Source of the DNA: Rubellimicrobium rubrum
GTDB lineage: Bacteria > Pseudomonadota > Alphaproteobacteria > Rhodobacterales > Rhodobacteraceae
DNA: 43,949 nucleotides
Direction: 5' to 3'
Assembly (NCBI RefSeq): GCF_006152115.1
Contig: NZ_VDFU01000029.1
Location: forward strand, 1 to 43,949
Below, piece by piece: positions 36,238 to 43,949 of this stretch (position 1 is the first letter of the stretch; the number at the start of each line of letters is the position of its first letter). Below the pieces are notes generated by a model. That model was not told where the DNA came from, did no database searches, and worked only from the letters and a program-made list of their open reading frames with translations. The position numbers were made by a program, and so were the translations under genes.

Positions 36238-36536
36238 TGCGCCCCGAGATCGCGGCCGGGAGCGTGCCGCGCCTGCCGCGCCATGTGAAGCTGCGCCATG
36301 ACAAGGCCCGCGACCGCTGGCTGATCCTCGTCCCCGAGCGAGTCTTGGTGCCCGACGACACGGCCGTGGCCGTGCTGTCCCGCGTGGACGGAACCCGCAG
36401 CGTGCAGGAGATCGCCGAGGATTTGGCGCAAACCTATCAAGCTCCGGTCGACGTGATCCTGAAGGACAGCGTGGCGCTTCTGCAGGATCTGGCCGACAAG
36501 GGCTTTCTGGCCGTGACGGAGGCGAACCATGCCTGA
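36237..36536 (+). CDS. pqqD: PQQ peptide chaperone PqqD
   Basis: 99 residues from ATG 36237, which shares one base with the pqqC stop. It is a RiPP recognition element: VPRLPRHVKLRHDKARDRWLILVPERVLVPD forms the beta sheet and VDGTRSVQEIAEDLAQTYQAP the helices. PqqD binds the PqqA peptide and presents it to PqqE. The gene is separate, not fused to pqqC or pqqE as in some bacteria, and overlaps pqqE by 8 nt. Confidence 0.96.
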   Translation: MRPEIAAGSVPRLPRHVKLRHDKARDRWLILVPERVLVPDDTAVAVLSRVDGTRSVQEIAEDLAQTYQAPVDVILKDSVALLQDLADKGFLAVTEANHA

Positions 36537-37698
36537 AGACCACGCCGATGACTTCCAGCTCGTCACCCGGACGGGCGAGGATGCGCGTGCCGCTTACGGC
36601 ATTCCGCTCGCCGTGCTGGCCGAGGTGACGCATCGCTGCCCGCTCCAGTGCCCCTACTGCTCGAACCCGCTTGCGATGGAGCCGGCGTCGAACGAGCTTT
36701 CGACGGAGGACTGGCTTCGGGTGATCAGCGAATTGGCGGATCTGGGCGTCCTCCAGATCCACTTCTCCGGCGGAGAGCCGACGGCACGCAAGGATCTGGG
36801 CCAGATGATCGCCCGGGCGACCGATGTTGGGCTCTACTCGAACCTCATCACATCGGCAGTCATGCTGAGCCGCGACAAGCTGGCCGCCCTGGTCGATGCA
36901 GGGCTATGCCACGTCCAGATCAGCGTGCAAGGAGCCGAGGCGGGGCTGGCGGACCGCGTCGGGGGTTACCGCGGCGGCCACGCCAAGAAGATCGAGGCGG
37001 CGCGCTGGACCCGCGAGTTGGACCTGCCGCTGACGGTGAATGCGGTGATGCACCGCCAGAACCTGCACCAGCTCCCAGCCATCATCGACATGGCGGTGGA
37101 GATGGGCGCATCCCGGCTCGAGGTCGCCAACGTCCAGTATTACGGCTGGGCGCTGAAGAACCGCCATGCGCTGATGCCGACCCCTGCGCAGGTCGAGGAC
37201 TGCACCGCCATCGTGGACGCGGCGCGGGTCCGTCTGCATGGCGTGATGGAGATCGACTACGTGATCCCCGACTACTACGCCCTGCGCCCCAAGCAGTGCA
37301 TGGGCGGCTGGGGACGGCAGTTCTTCAACATCTCGCCCGCAGGCAAGGTCCTGCCCTGCCATGCCGCCGAGACGATCACCGGGCTGCAGTTCGATACCGT
37401 TCGCGACCGCTCGCTCGCCTGGATCTGGGAGCATTCCGAGGTCCTGAACGCCTATCGCGGCACCGCCTGGATGCCCGAGCCTTGCAGGGGCTGCGAATGG
37501 AAGGAGGTCGATTTCGGCGGTTGCCGCTGTCAGGCCTTTGCCCTGACCGGATCGGCCGGCAACACGGACCCAGCCTGCGCCAAGTCGCCCCTGCATGACC
37601 GCATCTTCGCCCTGGCCGAAACCGAGGCGACCGAGGAGCGCAACCGCTTCATCTACCGCAACCTGTCGGGCGGGACCGAGGAGGCCGGGCCCGCCTGA
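36529..37698 (+). CDS. pqqE: PqqA peptide cyclase PqqE (radical SAM/SPASM)
   Basis: 389 residues. The radical SAM motif CPLQCPYC has Cys37, Cys41 and Cys44; HFSGGEPTARKDL follows. The C-terminal SPASM domain has cysteines in KQCMGGWGRQFFNISPAGKVLPCHAAE and CRGCEWKEVDFGGCRCQAFALTG for two auxiliary clusters. It forms the carbon-carbon bond between Glu16 and Tyr20 of PqqA. The stop overlaps the start of the S33 hydrolase gene, so that peptidase belongs to the pqq transcript. Confidence 0.97.
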   Translation: MPEDHADDFQLVTRTGEDARAAYGIPLAVLAEVTHRCPLQCPYCSNPLAMEPASNELSTEDWLRVISELADLGVLQIHFSGGEPTARKDLGQMIARATDVGLYSNLITSAVMLSRDKLAALVDAGLCHVQISVQGAEAGLADRVGGYRGGHAKKIEAARWTRELDLPLTVNAVMHRQNLHQLPAIIDMAVEMGASRLEVANVQYYGWALKNRHALMPTPAQVEDCTAIVDAARVRLHGVMEIDYVIPDYYALRPKQCMGGWGRQFFNISPAGKVLPCHAAETITGLQFDTVRDRSLAWIWEHSEVLNAYRGTAWMPEPCRGCEWKEVDFGGCRCQAFALTGSAGNTDPACAKSPLHDRIFALAETEATEERNRFIYRNLSGGTEEAGPA

Positions 37699-38615
37699 TG
37701 GAGGCTGGGGAGGGCTTCTACCTCGATGTGGGCGATGGGCACCGGATCTGGGTCCAGCCCTGGGGCAGCCTGTCCGGGACCCCGATCCTGTTCCTGCATG
37801 GCGGCCCCGGAAGCGGCTGCAACCCCGGGCAGCGGGTGCTGTTCGACTCCTCGCGTCACCGCGTCGTCTTCGTGGACCAGCGCGGGGCGGGACGGAGCCA
37901 GCCGCCCCGCGCGCGACACGCCAACACGACGGCGCACCTTGTCGATGACCTGGAACGGGTCCGAATCCATCAAGGGATCGAACGCTGGCTCGTCGTCGGC
38001 GGCTCTTGGGGAGCGACGCTGGCCCTAGCCTATGCACAGGCCTGTCCGGAGCGTGTCACCGGCCTCGTGCTGCGCGCCACGTTCCTGGGCATGCGGGCCG
38101 AACTCGACTGGGCCTTCGGCATGGGCCTCGCGACCTTCCACCCCCGTCTGCACGCGGGACTCAAGGCCCTTGTGCCGCCCGAAGAGCAGGCGGACCCGCT
38201 GCCGGCGCTCTGGCGGCGCATCCTCGACCCCGATCCGCAGGCGCATGTCCCGGCGGCGATGGCCTGGTTCCACACGGAGCGGGCTCTGTCCGAACTCGTT
38301 CCGCCGACATCCACCCTGCCTCCTGTCGGCAACGGCACGCTTCCGGCAACGCCTTTCATGGAGGCGCATTATTTCCTGCACGGCTGCTTCCTGCCGGAAG
38401 GCGCCCTCCTGGCCGGGGCCTACCGGTTGCATGGGCTGCCGGGAATCCTTGTGCAGGCGCGCTACGATCTTCTGTGCCCGCCCGTCACGGCGCATCGCCT
38501 GGCCGCGCGCTGGCCCGAGGCGCGCGTGGTCGAGGTCGAGGCCGCGGGCCACTCTCTCGGTCACCCGGCGGTCACGGCAGCAGTCCGCGAGGCCGTGGAC
38601 GCGCTCGCGTTCTAA
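37698..38615 (+). CDS. S33 proline-iminopeptidase-like alpha/beta hydrolase in the pqq operon
   Basis: 305 residues from ATG 37698, overlapping the pqqE stop by one base. It is an alpha/beta hydrolase with oxyanion motif FLHGGPGSGCNPGQ, FVDQRGAGRSQP, nucleophile Ser103 in GGSWGATLALAYA, Asp257 in ARYDLLCP and His285 in AAGHSLGHP, the layout of prolyl aminopeptidases (family S33). It removes N-terminal residues from peptides in that family. As the last gene of pqqABCDE it is a candidate for trimming peptide pieces after PqqE acts. No signal peptide, so cytosolic. Substrate specificity is inference. Confidence 0.85.
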   Translation: MEAGEGFYLDVGDGHRIWVQPWGSLSGTPILFLHGGPGSGCNPGQRVLFDSSRHRVVFVDQRGAGRSQPPRARHANTTAHLVDDLERVRIHQGIERWLVVGGSWGATLALAYAQACPERVTGLVLRATFLGMRAELDWAFGMGLATFHPRLHAGLKALVPPEEQADPLPALWRRILDPDPQAHVPAAMAWFHTERALSELVPPTSTLPPVGNGTLPATPFMEAHYFLHGCFLPEGALLAGAYRLHGLPGILVQARYDLLCPPVTAHRLAARWPEARVVEVEAAGHSLGHPAVTAAVREAVDALAF

Positions 38616-41521
38616 CGGTCCTCCTCGGCCAGAACGAAGGCGCCCGGCCGCTCCTCCAAGGCCGCTCGGAGAGCCACCTCGGGGCCCAGCACCACGACGG
38701 GGCCGGTCGGGATCGTCGCATCGAGGGCGTCCGCCAGACCGAGCAGATCGTCGGGCCGTGCTGCAAGCACCGCGTCAAGCTCTGCCTGCCGCAGGTCGTC
38801 GGTCAGACCGATCAGGTGGCGCTGCAGGAGGTCGAGCGCGAGGGTATCGGACGGCAGGGGGCGGTCCAGGGCGGCCACTGCGCCGACTACGGCGCGGTCC
38901 AGAAGCTCGGGACTCGCCATCCGGCGCAGCCATGCCCCGCTCTCCGCAAAGGCGTCCAGGGTCCGTAGAAGATGCGGGTCCCGAAACGACAGGAATGTCG
39001 CCACCCCGGTCTGGCTATCGAGTCGTGCTGTCACCCCGTACGCGCCGCCGGCCACCCGCACAGCGTCCCACAGCCAACCCGTCGCGATGGCGCAAAGGCC
39101 GATCCGTGCGCCCCCCACGGCAAGGCGCCCCGCATCGCCCAGCTCGGCCGCGAGACCCACGGCCTGGACGGGCAGCGCAACCTCATGGCCTTCATGGCGG
39201 CATCCAAGACCGGCGACCTGCGGCGGGCTGTCTGTTCCGGGGCCCCCCTGCTCTTCGGCAAGGGCGGCGAGCAACCGCTCGCCCGACGCGGCGGCGTCCA
39301 TCCCGGCCAACCCCAGTGTCAGCCGCGCCGGATCGAAAAAGCGGGACCGCAGATCCCGAAGATCGTCCATAACCTGGTCCGGCGCCACCTCAAGCCTCAG
39401 AGCAAGGTGCTGCAGAAAAACAAGCTGGCCAAGGCCGTCGAGCCGATCCGCCATGGCTCCTGCTAGCCCGGTCATCGCGCGAAGCCGCAGGTCCACCATC
39501 TGATGGCCAGCCAACCGAAGTCGCGCCTGCTGTCGGGCGATCCCTTCCTGGATGAAGGCCTCTACTGTGCGGGGCTCCGGCCTGAACGGCTCCGCGAGCG
39601 CTTGGCCCATCCGGTCGAGCAGATCGGCCCCTTGCTCGGCCAGGGCCTTGCCGCGCAACACTAGCCCGGCCCGGGCCCCCCGCGGTCCGGCCCGGCTCCA
39701 GACCTCCGGGACGAGCAGCCCGTTGGAACCAGCGGTCCCCTGTGTCAGGAGGCGTCCGAGAGTCGGGACCAGATCGAGAGCGGCCAGCGGCAGGCCCGTC
39801 AGATCGATGGCGAGATCGGCCCGGACGATGCCAGGTTCCCCTAGCTCCATCCGGAGAACCGATCCGGCCGTCCGGATCGGCACTCGGTCCAGATGTCGGG
39901 GCAGTTCGGCCCGGGACAGGACGGGCAGGCTCCGCCGGGCGGCTGCCGAGTCCTCAGGGCCCCTGCGCCGCGCCGCTGTCTTTCGCGCCAGGGTCCGACG
40001 CATGGCCGGGGTCAAGCCCTTCGCGATGACCGCGAGACGGTCCGCTTCCGGATCCGGCAGCACCCCAGTCGGTTCGGGCCAGAGGGTCACCCGGTGCGGG
40101 TTGTCCAGAAGCTCCGCCCGGATCGCCTCCCGGAGAGGCGCCCCCCCCTGCCCCGCGCTGGCCCGAAGATGAACCAAGGCCGGAGCATGATCCAGCAGGT
40201 CCAGAGGATCGACGCCATGCCGCCAGGGCCCAAGGATCCGGTCCAGGACCACGAGGCCGCGCGGACGCGGGCCAGACAGGTTTTCCCGCAGGCGCAGCTC
40301 GAACACGTCGAGGCACCGCTCCAGATGCCCGTCCTCGAAGCCGTGGCGGACCACCCGATCCAAGGCCGCGAATATCAGGCCCTGCGCATCGTCCGGCCGT
40401 TCGGCCCCGATCCCCTCGATCCCCAGGCTGAGCACGGGCCCGCGGAACGCATCCAGACGCGGCATGCTGGGCATGATCCGCCCCGTGCCGGCCGTCCGCA
40501 GCGCGACGGGCCAAGGGGCTGCGGCTCCGTCGGCCAGAGCGCGCGTCATGAAGGCGCGTCGATAGAACTCCGGGGCTCCTGTGGTTTCAGGGAGAACCCA
40601 GCCTAACGCCATAAGGCCCGACGCATTCCCTCCCTGCCCGGCCTTGGACGGCCGATCCGTTCGCGGGGGTCCGAGCGGCGTCGTGATCGAGACGGGATCC
40701 TGCGGCGCGAAGCCGCTGAAACAATGGTCGATCTGATCCAGCCGAGCGCTGATGTCGTGGTTTCCCCAAAGAAACAGGCGCGCATTGGAGGGATGGTAGT
40801 GGCGGCTGTGAAAGGCCACCAGATCTGCAAGGGTCAGATCGGGAATGCTGTCCGGCCTCCCGCCATAGGCATGTTCATAAACCGTGCCAGGCAAAAGGGC
40901 CCGTCGCAGGTCCTCCAGCAGGACGTTCGCTGGGGAAGCGAAGTGCCCCTTCATCTCGGACAGCACGATGCCCCCCAGGCGGGGCTTCGAAGACAGGCCG
41001 TCCAGCGCCAGGTGCCATCCTTCCTCATCGAAGTCGGCCTCCCGCAGAAGCGGTCGGAGGACGGCATCGAGCGTCACCGCGATCAGGTGATCCAAATCGG
41101 CGTGGTTCTGGCTGGCCAAGTGAAAGCTGGTCAGATCCGGTCCCGTGGTGGCGTTGAGAGCGGTGTGGAGCGACCCTTGCAGAAGTCCGGCGAAGGGGCG
41201 GCGCAGCGGATAGGCCTGCGATCCGCGGAACACCATGTGCTCAAGGACATGTGCCACGCCCGTATCGTTCACGGGCAGGGTGGCGAAGGTGATCGCAAAA
41301 AGCTTGTTGGCGTCGGGCGTTCGGACGACGACGACCTCGGCTCCGGTAATCCGATGCGTCAAGTGCCAGCCTTTGCCGTCGAGTTCGGGCAAAGGGCGCC
41401 ACGAGCGGATGAGGAAGGCGGGATGGTCGATCAACCGCTGACCTTTCCAATCCGTGGTGGGCCGCCGAGAACGAGCCGCGGCGCTTGCCTGGAGGCAAGG
41501 ATGCTCGATCTGACAGACCAT
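38612..41521 (-). CDS. M16C zinc metallopeptidase (PreP-like), beside the pqq operon
   Basis: 969 residues in one chain, as in presequence-protease-type M16C enzymes. The inverted zinc motif HxxEH is His91-Val-Leu-Glu94-His95 (GVAHVLEHMVFRGS) and the third ligand is Glu189 in VLSEMKGHFASP, spaced like the PreP site. LLQGSLHTALNATTGPDLTSFHLASQNHADLDHL is a typical substrate-cage segment. The C-terminal half is degenerate, as usual. Such enzymes degrade unfolded peptides of about 10-65 residues. The stop overlaps the S33 gene's stop on the other strand. Classic PqqF/PqqG are different M16 members; this one may supply that function. ATG 41521 gives a ~40-residue N-terminal extension, so a later start is possible. 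Confidence 0.85.
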   Translation of the reverse strand: MVCQIEHPCLQASAAARSRRPTTDWKGQRLIDHPAFLIRSWRPLPELDGKGWHLTHRITGAEVVVVRTPDANKLFAITFATLPVNDTGVAHVLEHMVFRGSQAYPLRRPFAGLLQGSLHTALNATTGPDLTSFHLASQNHADLDHLIAVTLDAVLRPLLREADFDEEGWHLALDGLSSKPRLGGIVLSEMKGHFASPANVLLEDLRRALLPGTVYEHAYGGRPDSIPDLTLADLVAFHSRHYHPSNARLFLWGNHDISARLDQIDHCFSGFAPQDPVSITTPLGPPRTDRPSKAGQGGNASGLMALGWVLPETTGAPEFYRRAFMTRALADGAAAPWPVALRTAGTGRIMPSMPRLDAFRGPVLSLGIEGIGAERPDDAQGLIFAALDRVVRHGFEDGHLERCLDVFELRLRENLSGPRPRGLVVLDRILGPWRHGVDPLDLLDHAPALVHLRASAGQGGAPLREAIRAELLDNPHRVTLWPEPTGVLPDPEADRLAVIAKGLTPAMRRTLARKTAARRRGPEDSAAARRSLPVLSRAELPRHLDRVPIRTAGSVLRMELGEPGIVRADLAIDLTGLPLAALDLVPTLGRLLTQGTAGSNGLLVPEVWSRAGPRGARAGLVLRGKALAEQGADLLDRMGQALAEPFRPEPRTVEAFIQEGIARQQARLRLAGHQMVDLRLRAMTGLAGAMADRLDGLGQLVFLQHLALRLEVAPDQVMDDLRDLRSRFFDPARLTLGLAGMDAAASGERLLAALAEEQGGPGTDSPPQVAGLGCRHEGHEVALPVQAVGLAAELGDAGRLAVGGARIGLCAIATGWLWDAVRVAGGAYGVTARLDSQTGVATFLSFRDPHLLRTLDAFAESGAWLRRMASPELLDRAVVGAVAALDRPLPSDTLALDLLQRHLIGLTDDLRQAELDAVLAARPDDLLGLADALDATIPTGPVVVLGPEVALRAALEERPGAFVLAEEDR

Positions 41522-41589
41522 GTCACGCCACGGCCTCTCCCCCTGCCGTCGATCCTCCGTGGCGCTGCACCCAAGGCGGGGATTCGCGT

Positions 41590-42801
41590 TCAGGTCGCCG
41601 AACCGCGGGGCGCTCCGATCGCCCGAGCGCCGTCATCCTGCCCATCGGGCCGCTGGCTGAGCGCGCCCGCAGCCAGGAAGCTCAGCGCCACGAAGGGCAG
41701 TCCCAGTCCGTAGACCCAGCGGATCCCCCAATGCTCGCCCACGAAACCAAGAAGCGGAGGACCGAGAAGGAAGGCGACAAACGCGATCTGCGCCAGCGCC
41801 GCGACGTTCACGGCCGCGGGCCGGTCGGTCCGCTGCGCCGCAGCCGACATCGCCAGCGGGAAAATGGCGCTCGTGCCGAACCCCAAAAGCGCAAAGCTCA
41901 GGAGAGACAGGACCGGACCGGGCGATGCGAGCAACAGGACAAGAGCCAGCGCCAGGAGGACAAGCTGCGTGCGGGCCACGACAGCCGGCGAATACCGCTC
42001 GACGAAGCCGTCGGAGAAGTAGCGCCCGACTGCCTGGGAGACCGCAACCAAAGCTACGGCGATTGCCGCGACCGAGGTTTCCGACCCGAACAGGTTCGTC
42101 ATGTAGATGGCCGACCAGTCGAGTCCCGCCCCCTCCATCAGTACCGCCGAGAGTGTCACGGCAACCAGCACGAGGATCGGCCAGGTGGGCCGGGCAACCC
42201 GATGGGCAGGCTCCTCGACCGCGCGGCTCGGCGCAGGTTCGAAGCGGCCCAGGGCCAGCATGACCGAGAGAAGGACCACAGGCACGACAAGAGCCAGATG
42301 CGCCTGAGGCGACATTCCGATTTCCGCCAGTCCCGCCCCAGCAAGGCCCGTCCCGAAGAAGCCCAGGCTCCAGAAGGCATGCGCCCGGTTCATGATGCGC
42401 CGCCCGATGAACCCTTCGATCCTGTCCGCCTCAAGGTTGAGGATGATCTCGGCGCAGCCGATCAGCAGGCCTGCCGGGATCAGGAGCAGGAAGAACATCA
42501 ATGGCTCGGTCGCCCGGACCGCCAGGGCATAGGCCAGCGCGACCAGGGGCATCGCCACGAGGAGCGTGAGCCGGTGGCCGATCCGTTCGAGAAGTGGTGC
42601 CGCAGTGGTAAGGGCGATGAGCGTGCCAACGGGTACGCCGATGAGGCTGAGGCCCAGCGTCCCCTCGCCCACGCCCATGCCGTCACGGATTTCGGGCAGA
42701 CGCGGAAACAGGCTGCCCATGGTCATGGCATGAACGGCAAAGCCCGCGAAGATCCGGTGCTCGGACCGGAGCCTAAGCCCGAAGCGCCACAAGGGATTCA
42801 T
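41590..42801 (-). CDS. Major facilitator superfamily transporter
   Basis: 403 residues from ATG 42801; the frame is open to 42939 without similarity. About twelve membrane helices with a central cytoplasmic loop (EPAPSRAVEEPAHRVARPTW). GTLIALTTAAPLLERIGHRLTLLVAMPLVALAY is the loop 2-3 MFS region, and SDGFVERYSPAVVAR its counterpart in the second half. The pattern resembles the YbjJ/fucose-permease-like MFS groups. Substrate unknown. It lies 68 nt from the M16 gene start, same strand, upstream of it. Confidence 0.85.
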   Translation of the reverse strand: MNPLWRFGLRLRSEHRIFAGFAVHAMTMGSLFPRLPEIRDGMGVGEGTLGLSLIGVPVGTLIALTTAAPLLERIGHRLTLLVAMPLVALAYALAVRATEPLMFFLLLIPAGLLIGCAEIILNLEADRIEGFIGRRIMNRAHAFWSLGFFGTGLAGAGLAEIGMSPQAHLALVVPVVLLSVMLALGRFEPAPSRAVEEPAHRVARPTWPILVLVAVTLSAVLMEGAGLDWSAIYMTNLFGSETSVAAIAVALVAVSQAVGRYFSDGFVERYSPAVVARTQLVLLALALVLLLASPGPVLSLLSFALLGFGTSAIFPLAMSAAAQRTDRPAAVNVAALAQIAFVAFLLGPPLLGFVGEHWGIRWVYGLGLPFVALSFLAAGALSQRPDGQDDGARAIGAPRGSAT

Positions 42802-43002
42802 GCTGACTCTCCATGAGGTCTGGCGATGCAGAGGGATGCCCTGGTTCACGAGCGCCGGAATGGCGGTCTTCGCACCCGCGGACCCTAGTGCCTGGACAGC
42901 GGGACGCAATGGTGTCCGCTCACGAATAGGCCCTTCCAAGCGGCCTGCTCGTGACGATGAGTTGGTGTGCCGAAGGCCCGTCCAGGTTCTCGAAGGGAGG
43001 TG
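42802..43002. other. Intergenic region before the MFS gene
   Basis: About 200 bp with no recognisable gene. It separates the truncated ABC ATPase and the MFS gene, both on the minus strand, and should hold the MFS promoter. I saw no clear hexamer pair. Confidence 0.4.
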
Positions 43003-43879
43003 TCAAGAAGGGACAGCGCCGGAAGCGGACAGAGCCGTTCTGGGAAAGTGGCAGGCGACGAGGCGTCCGTCAGTGAGCGGGCGCAACTCGGGACGCTGGG
43101 CGCGGCAGACATCCTGCGCATAGGGGCAGCGGGTCACGAACTTGCAACCCTTGGGCGGGTTGGCAGCGTTCGGGATCTCCCCCTTGAGGATTATTCGGCG
43201 GCGGCGCGCGGCGGGGTCGGCCACGGGCACCGGGATCGCGGACAGCAACGCCTCGGTATAAGGATGGGCAGGCGCATCGAAGATCGTATCGGTCTCGCCG
43301 GTCTCGATGATGGAGCCCAGGTACATGATTGCCACGCGGGTCGATACCTGCCGAACCACGCCCAGGTCGTGCGCGATGAACAGATAGGTGAGCGACAACC
43401 GCTCGCGCAGGTCTGCAAACAGGTTCACGATCTGGGCCTGCACGGAAACGTCGAGCGCCGACACGGGCTCGTCCGCGACGATCAGGCGTGGCTCCATGGC
43501 GAGCGCCCGGGCGATGCCGATGCGCTGGCGCTGCCCGCCCGAGAACTCGTGCGGGAAGCGATCGAGCGCGGTGACGGGCAGACCCACGAGGTCCATGAGT
43601 TCGCGCAGGCGTTTGGGGATCTCGGGCTGCGGACAGATGCCATGCACCGAGAACGGCTCGGACAGGATGTCGCCCACACGGCGCCGGGGGTTCAGCGAGG
43701 AGGATGGGTCCTGGAAGATCATCTGGACCGACCGCCGGAACGGCCGGAGTCCCCGAGTGCCCAGCCGTGTCACGTCCTGCCCGTCGTACACCACAGCGCC
43801 GTCCGTGGTCTCGATCAGGCGTGTGAGACAGCGGCCCAAGGTGGACTTGCCAGACCCGCTCTCCCCCACGAGGCCCAGC
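43003..43879 (-). pseudogene. Oligopeptide/dipeptide ABC ATPase (OppF/DppF type), 5' end lost to IS
   Basis: About 290 codons remain. The frame enters at LGLVGESGSGKST (Walker A) directly from the IS terminus; the usual ~45 residues before it (first strand, A-loop) are missing. The rest is intact: VQMIFQDPSSSLNPRRRVGD, EFSGGQRQRIGIARALAM, LIVADEPVSALDVSVQAQ, IAHDLGVVRQVS and the C-terminal oligopeptide motif GCKFVTRCPYAQDVCRAQRPEL. A GTG at 43869 could in principle start translation but lies inside Walker A. The protein is expected to be inactive, disabling a peptide importer unless another ATPase substitutes. Partner genes lie outside the window. Confidence 0.85.
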
Positions 43880-43949
43880 TGGTCTGCCCCCTGAAAAGTG
43901 GTCCTCCCTGAAGTAGGCTTTCGGGCCTGAGGAGGACGAAGGAATGCCC
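43880..43949 (+). mobile_element. IS3-family element, left end and orfA start (runs off right edge)
   Basis: The terminus begins near 43880 with TGGTCTGCCCCCTGAAAAGT and goes on with GTCCTCCCTGAAGTAGGC, then TTTCGGGCC. GGAGGACGAAGGA precedes ATG 43944, the start of orfA (M-P visible). The stretch is nearly identical to the end of the remnant at 2508, which has the same TGG...CCCCCTG...AGTGGTCCTCCCTGAAG order and an orfA beginning MPHKKHKP. The left IS arm interrupts the peptide-ABC ATPase gene. Confidence 0.8.

Overview
The window looks like a chromosomal segment of a GC-rich alphaproteobacterium, most likely order Rhodobacterales. The clearest evidence is the petABC operon, whose Rieske protein, cytochrome b and cytochrome c1 closely resemble those of Rhodobacter. 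The Rhodobacter-like ThiBPQ, DapF and tRNA sequences, dense operons and heavy use of ATGA-type overlaps agree with this. The genus cannot be fixed from sequence reading alone.

Layout. 1-2508 is a decayed region: the N-terminal part of a chemoreceptor runs off the left edge, followed by a broken GGDEF-EAL gene cut by an IS3-family remnant that stops 31 bp short of a tRNA-Arg(CCU). 2722-10002 holds housekeeping genes: a LacI-type regulator, an ABC-F ATPase, a cytosolic sulfite-oxidase-like molybdoenzyme, nadE and pncC (NAD metabolism), two tRNA-Lys genes and dapF. 9999-15718 holds mtaB, a GST, a small outer-membrane beta-barrel and petABC with a strong terminator. 15818-19180 is the thiamine importer thiBPQ behind a TPP riboswitch. 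19249-22702 (+) is an aldo/keto reductase, a quinone-reductase-like domain in one uninterrupted frame with a sugar-ABC ATPase, and an unrecognised protein. Convergent to it (22728-26932, -) is a sugar ABC operon that has a binding protein and two permeases but no ATPase, plus a degenerate NodB-like protein and an orphan 115-residue protein. A gap of nearly 490 bp without genes follows, then two convergent sugar-nucleotide epimerases.

29671-41521 is the most distinctive part: a YdeP-type molybdoenzyme, a lysine 2,3-aminomutase-like radical SAM enzyme, a LysR regulator, and a complete pqqABCDE operon. The operon ends in an S33 proline-iminopeptidase-like hydrolase. A PreP-like M16C metallopeptidase is encoded tail to tail with it. 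No quinoprotein dehydrogenase is present in the window. The two peptidases are attractive candidates for the proteolytic step of PQQ maturation.

The right end has an MFS transporter and an oligopeptide-type ABC ATPase whose first ~45 codons have been replaced by the terminus of an IS3-family element. This terminus matches the end of the remnant near the left edge, in opposite orientation.
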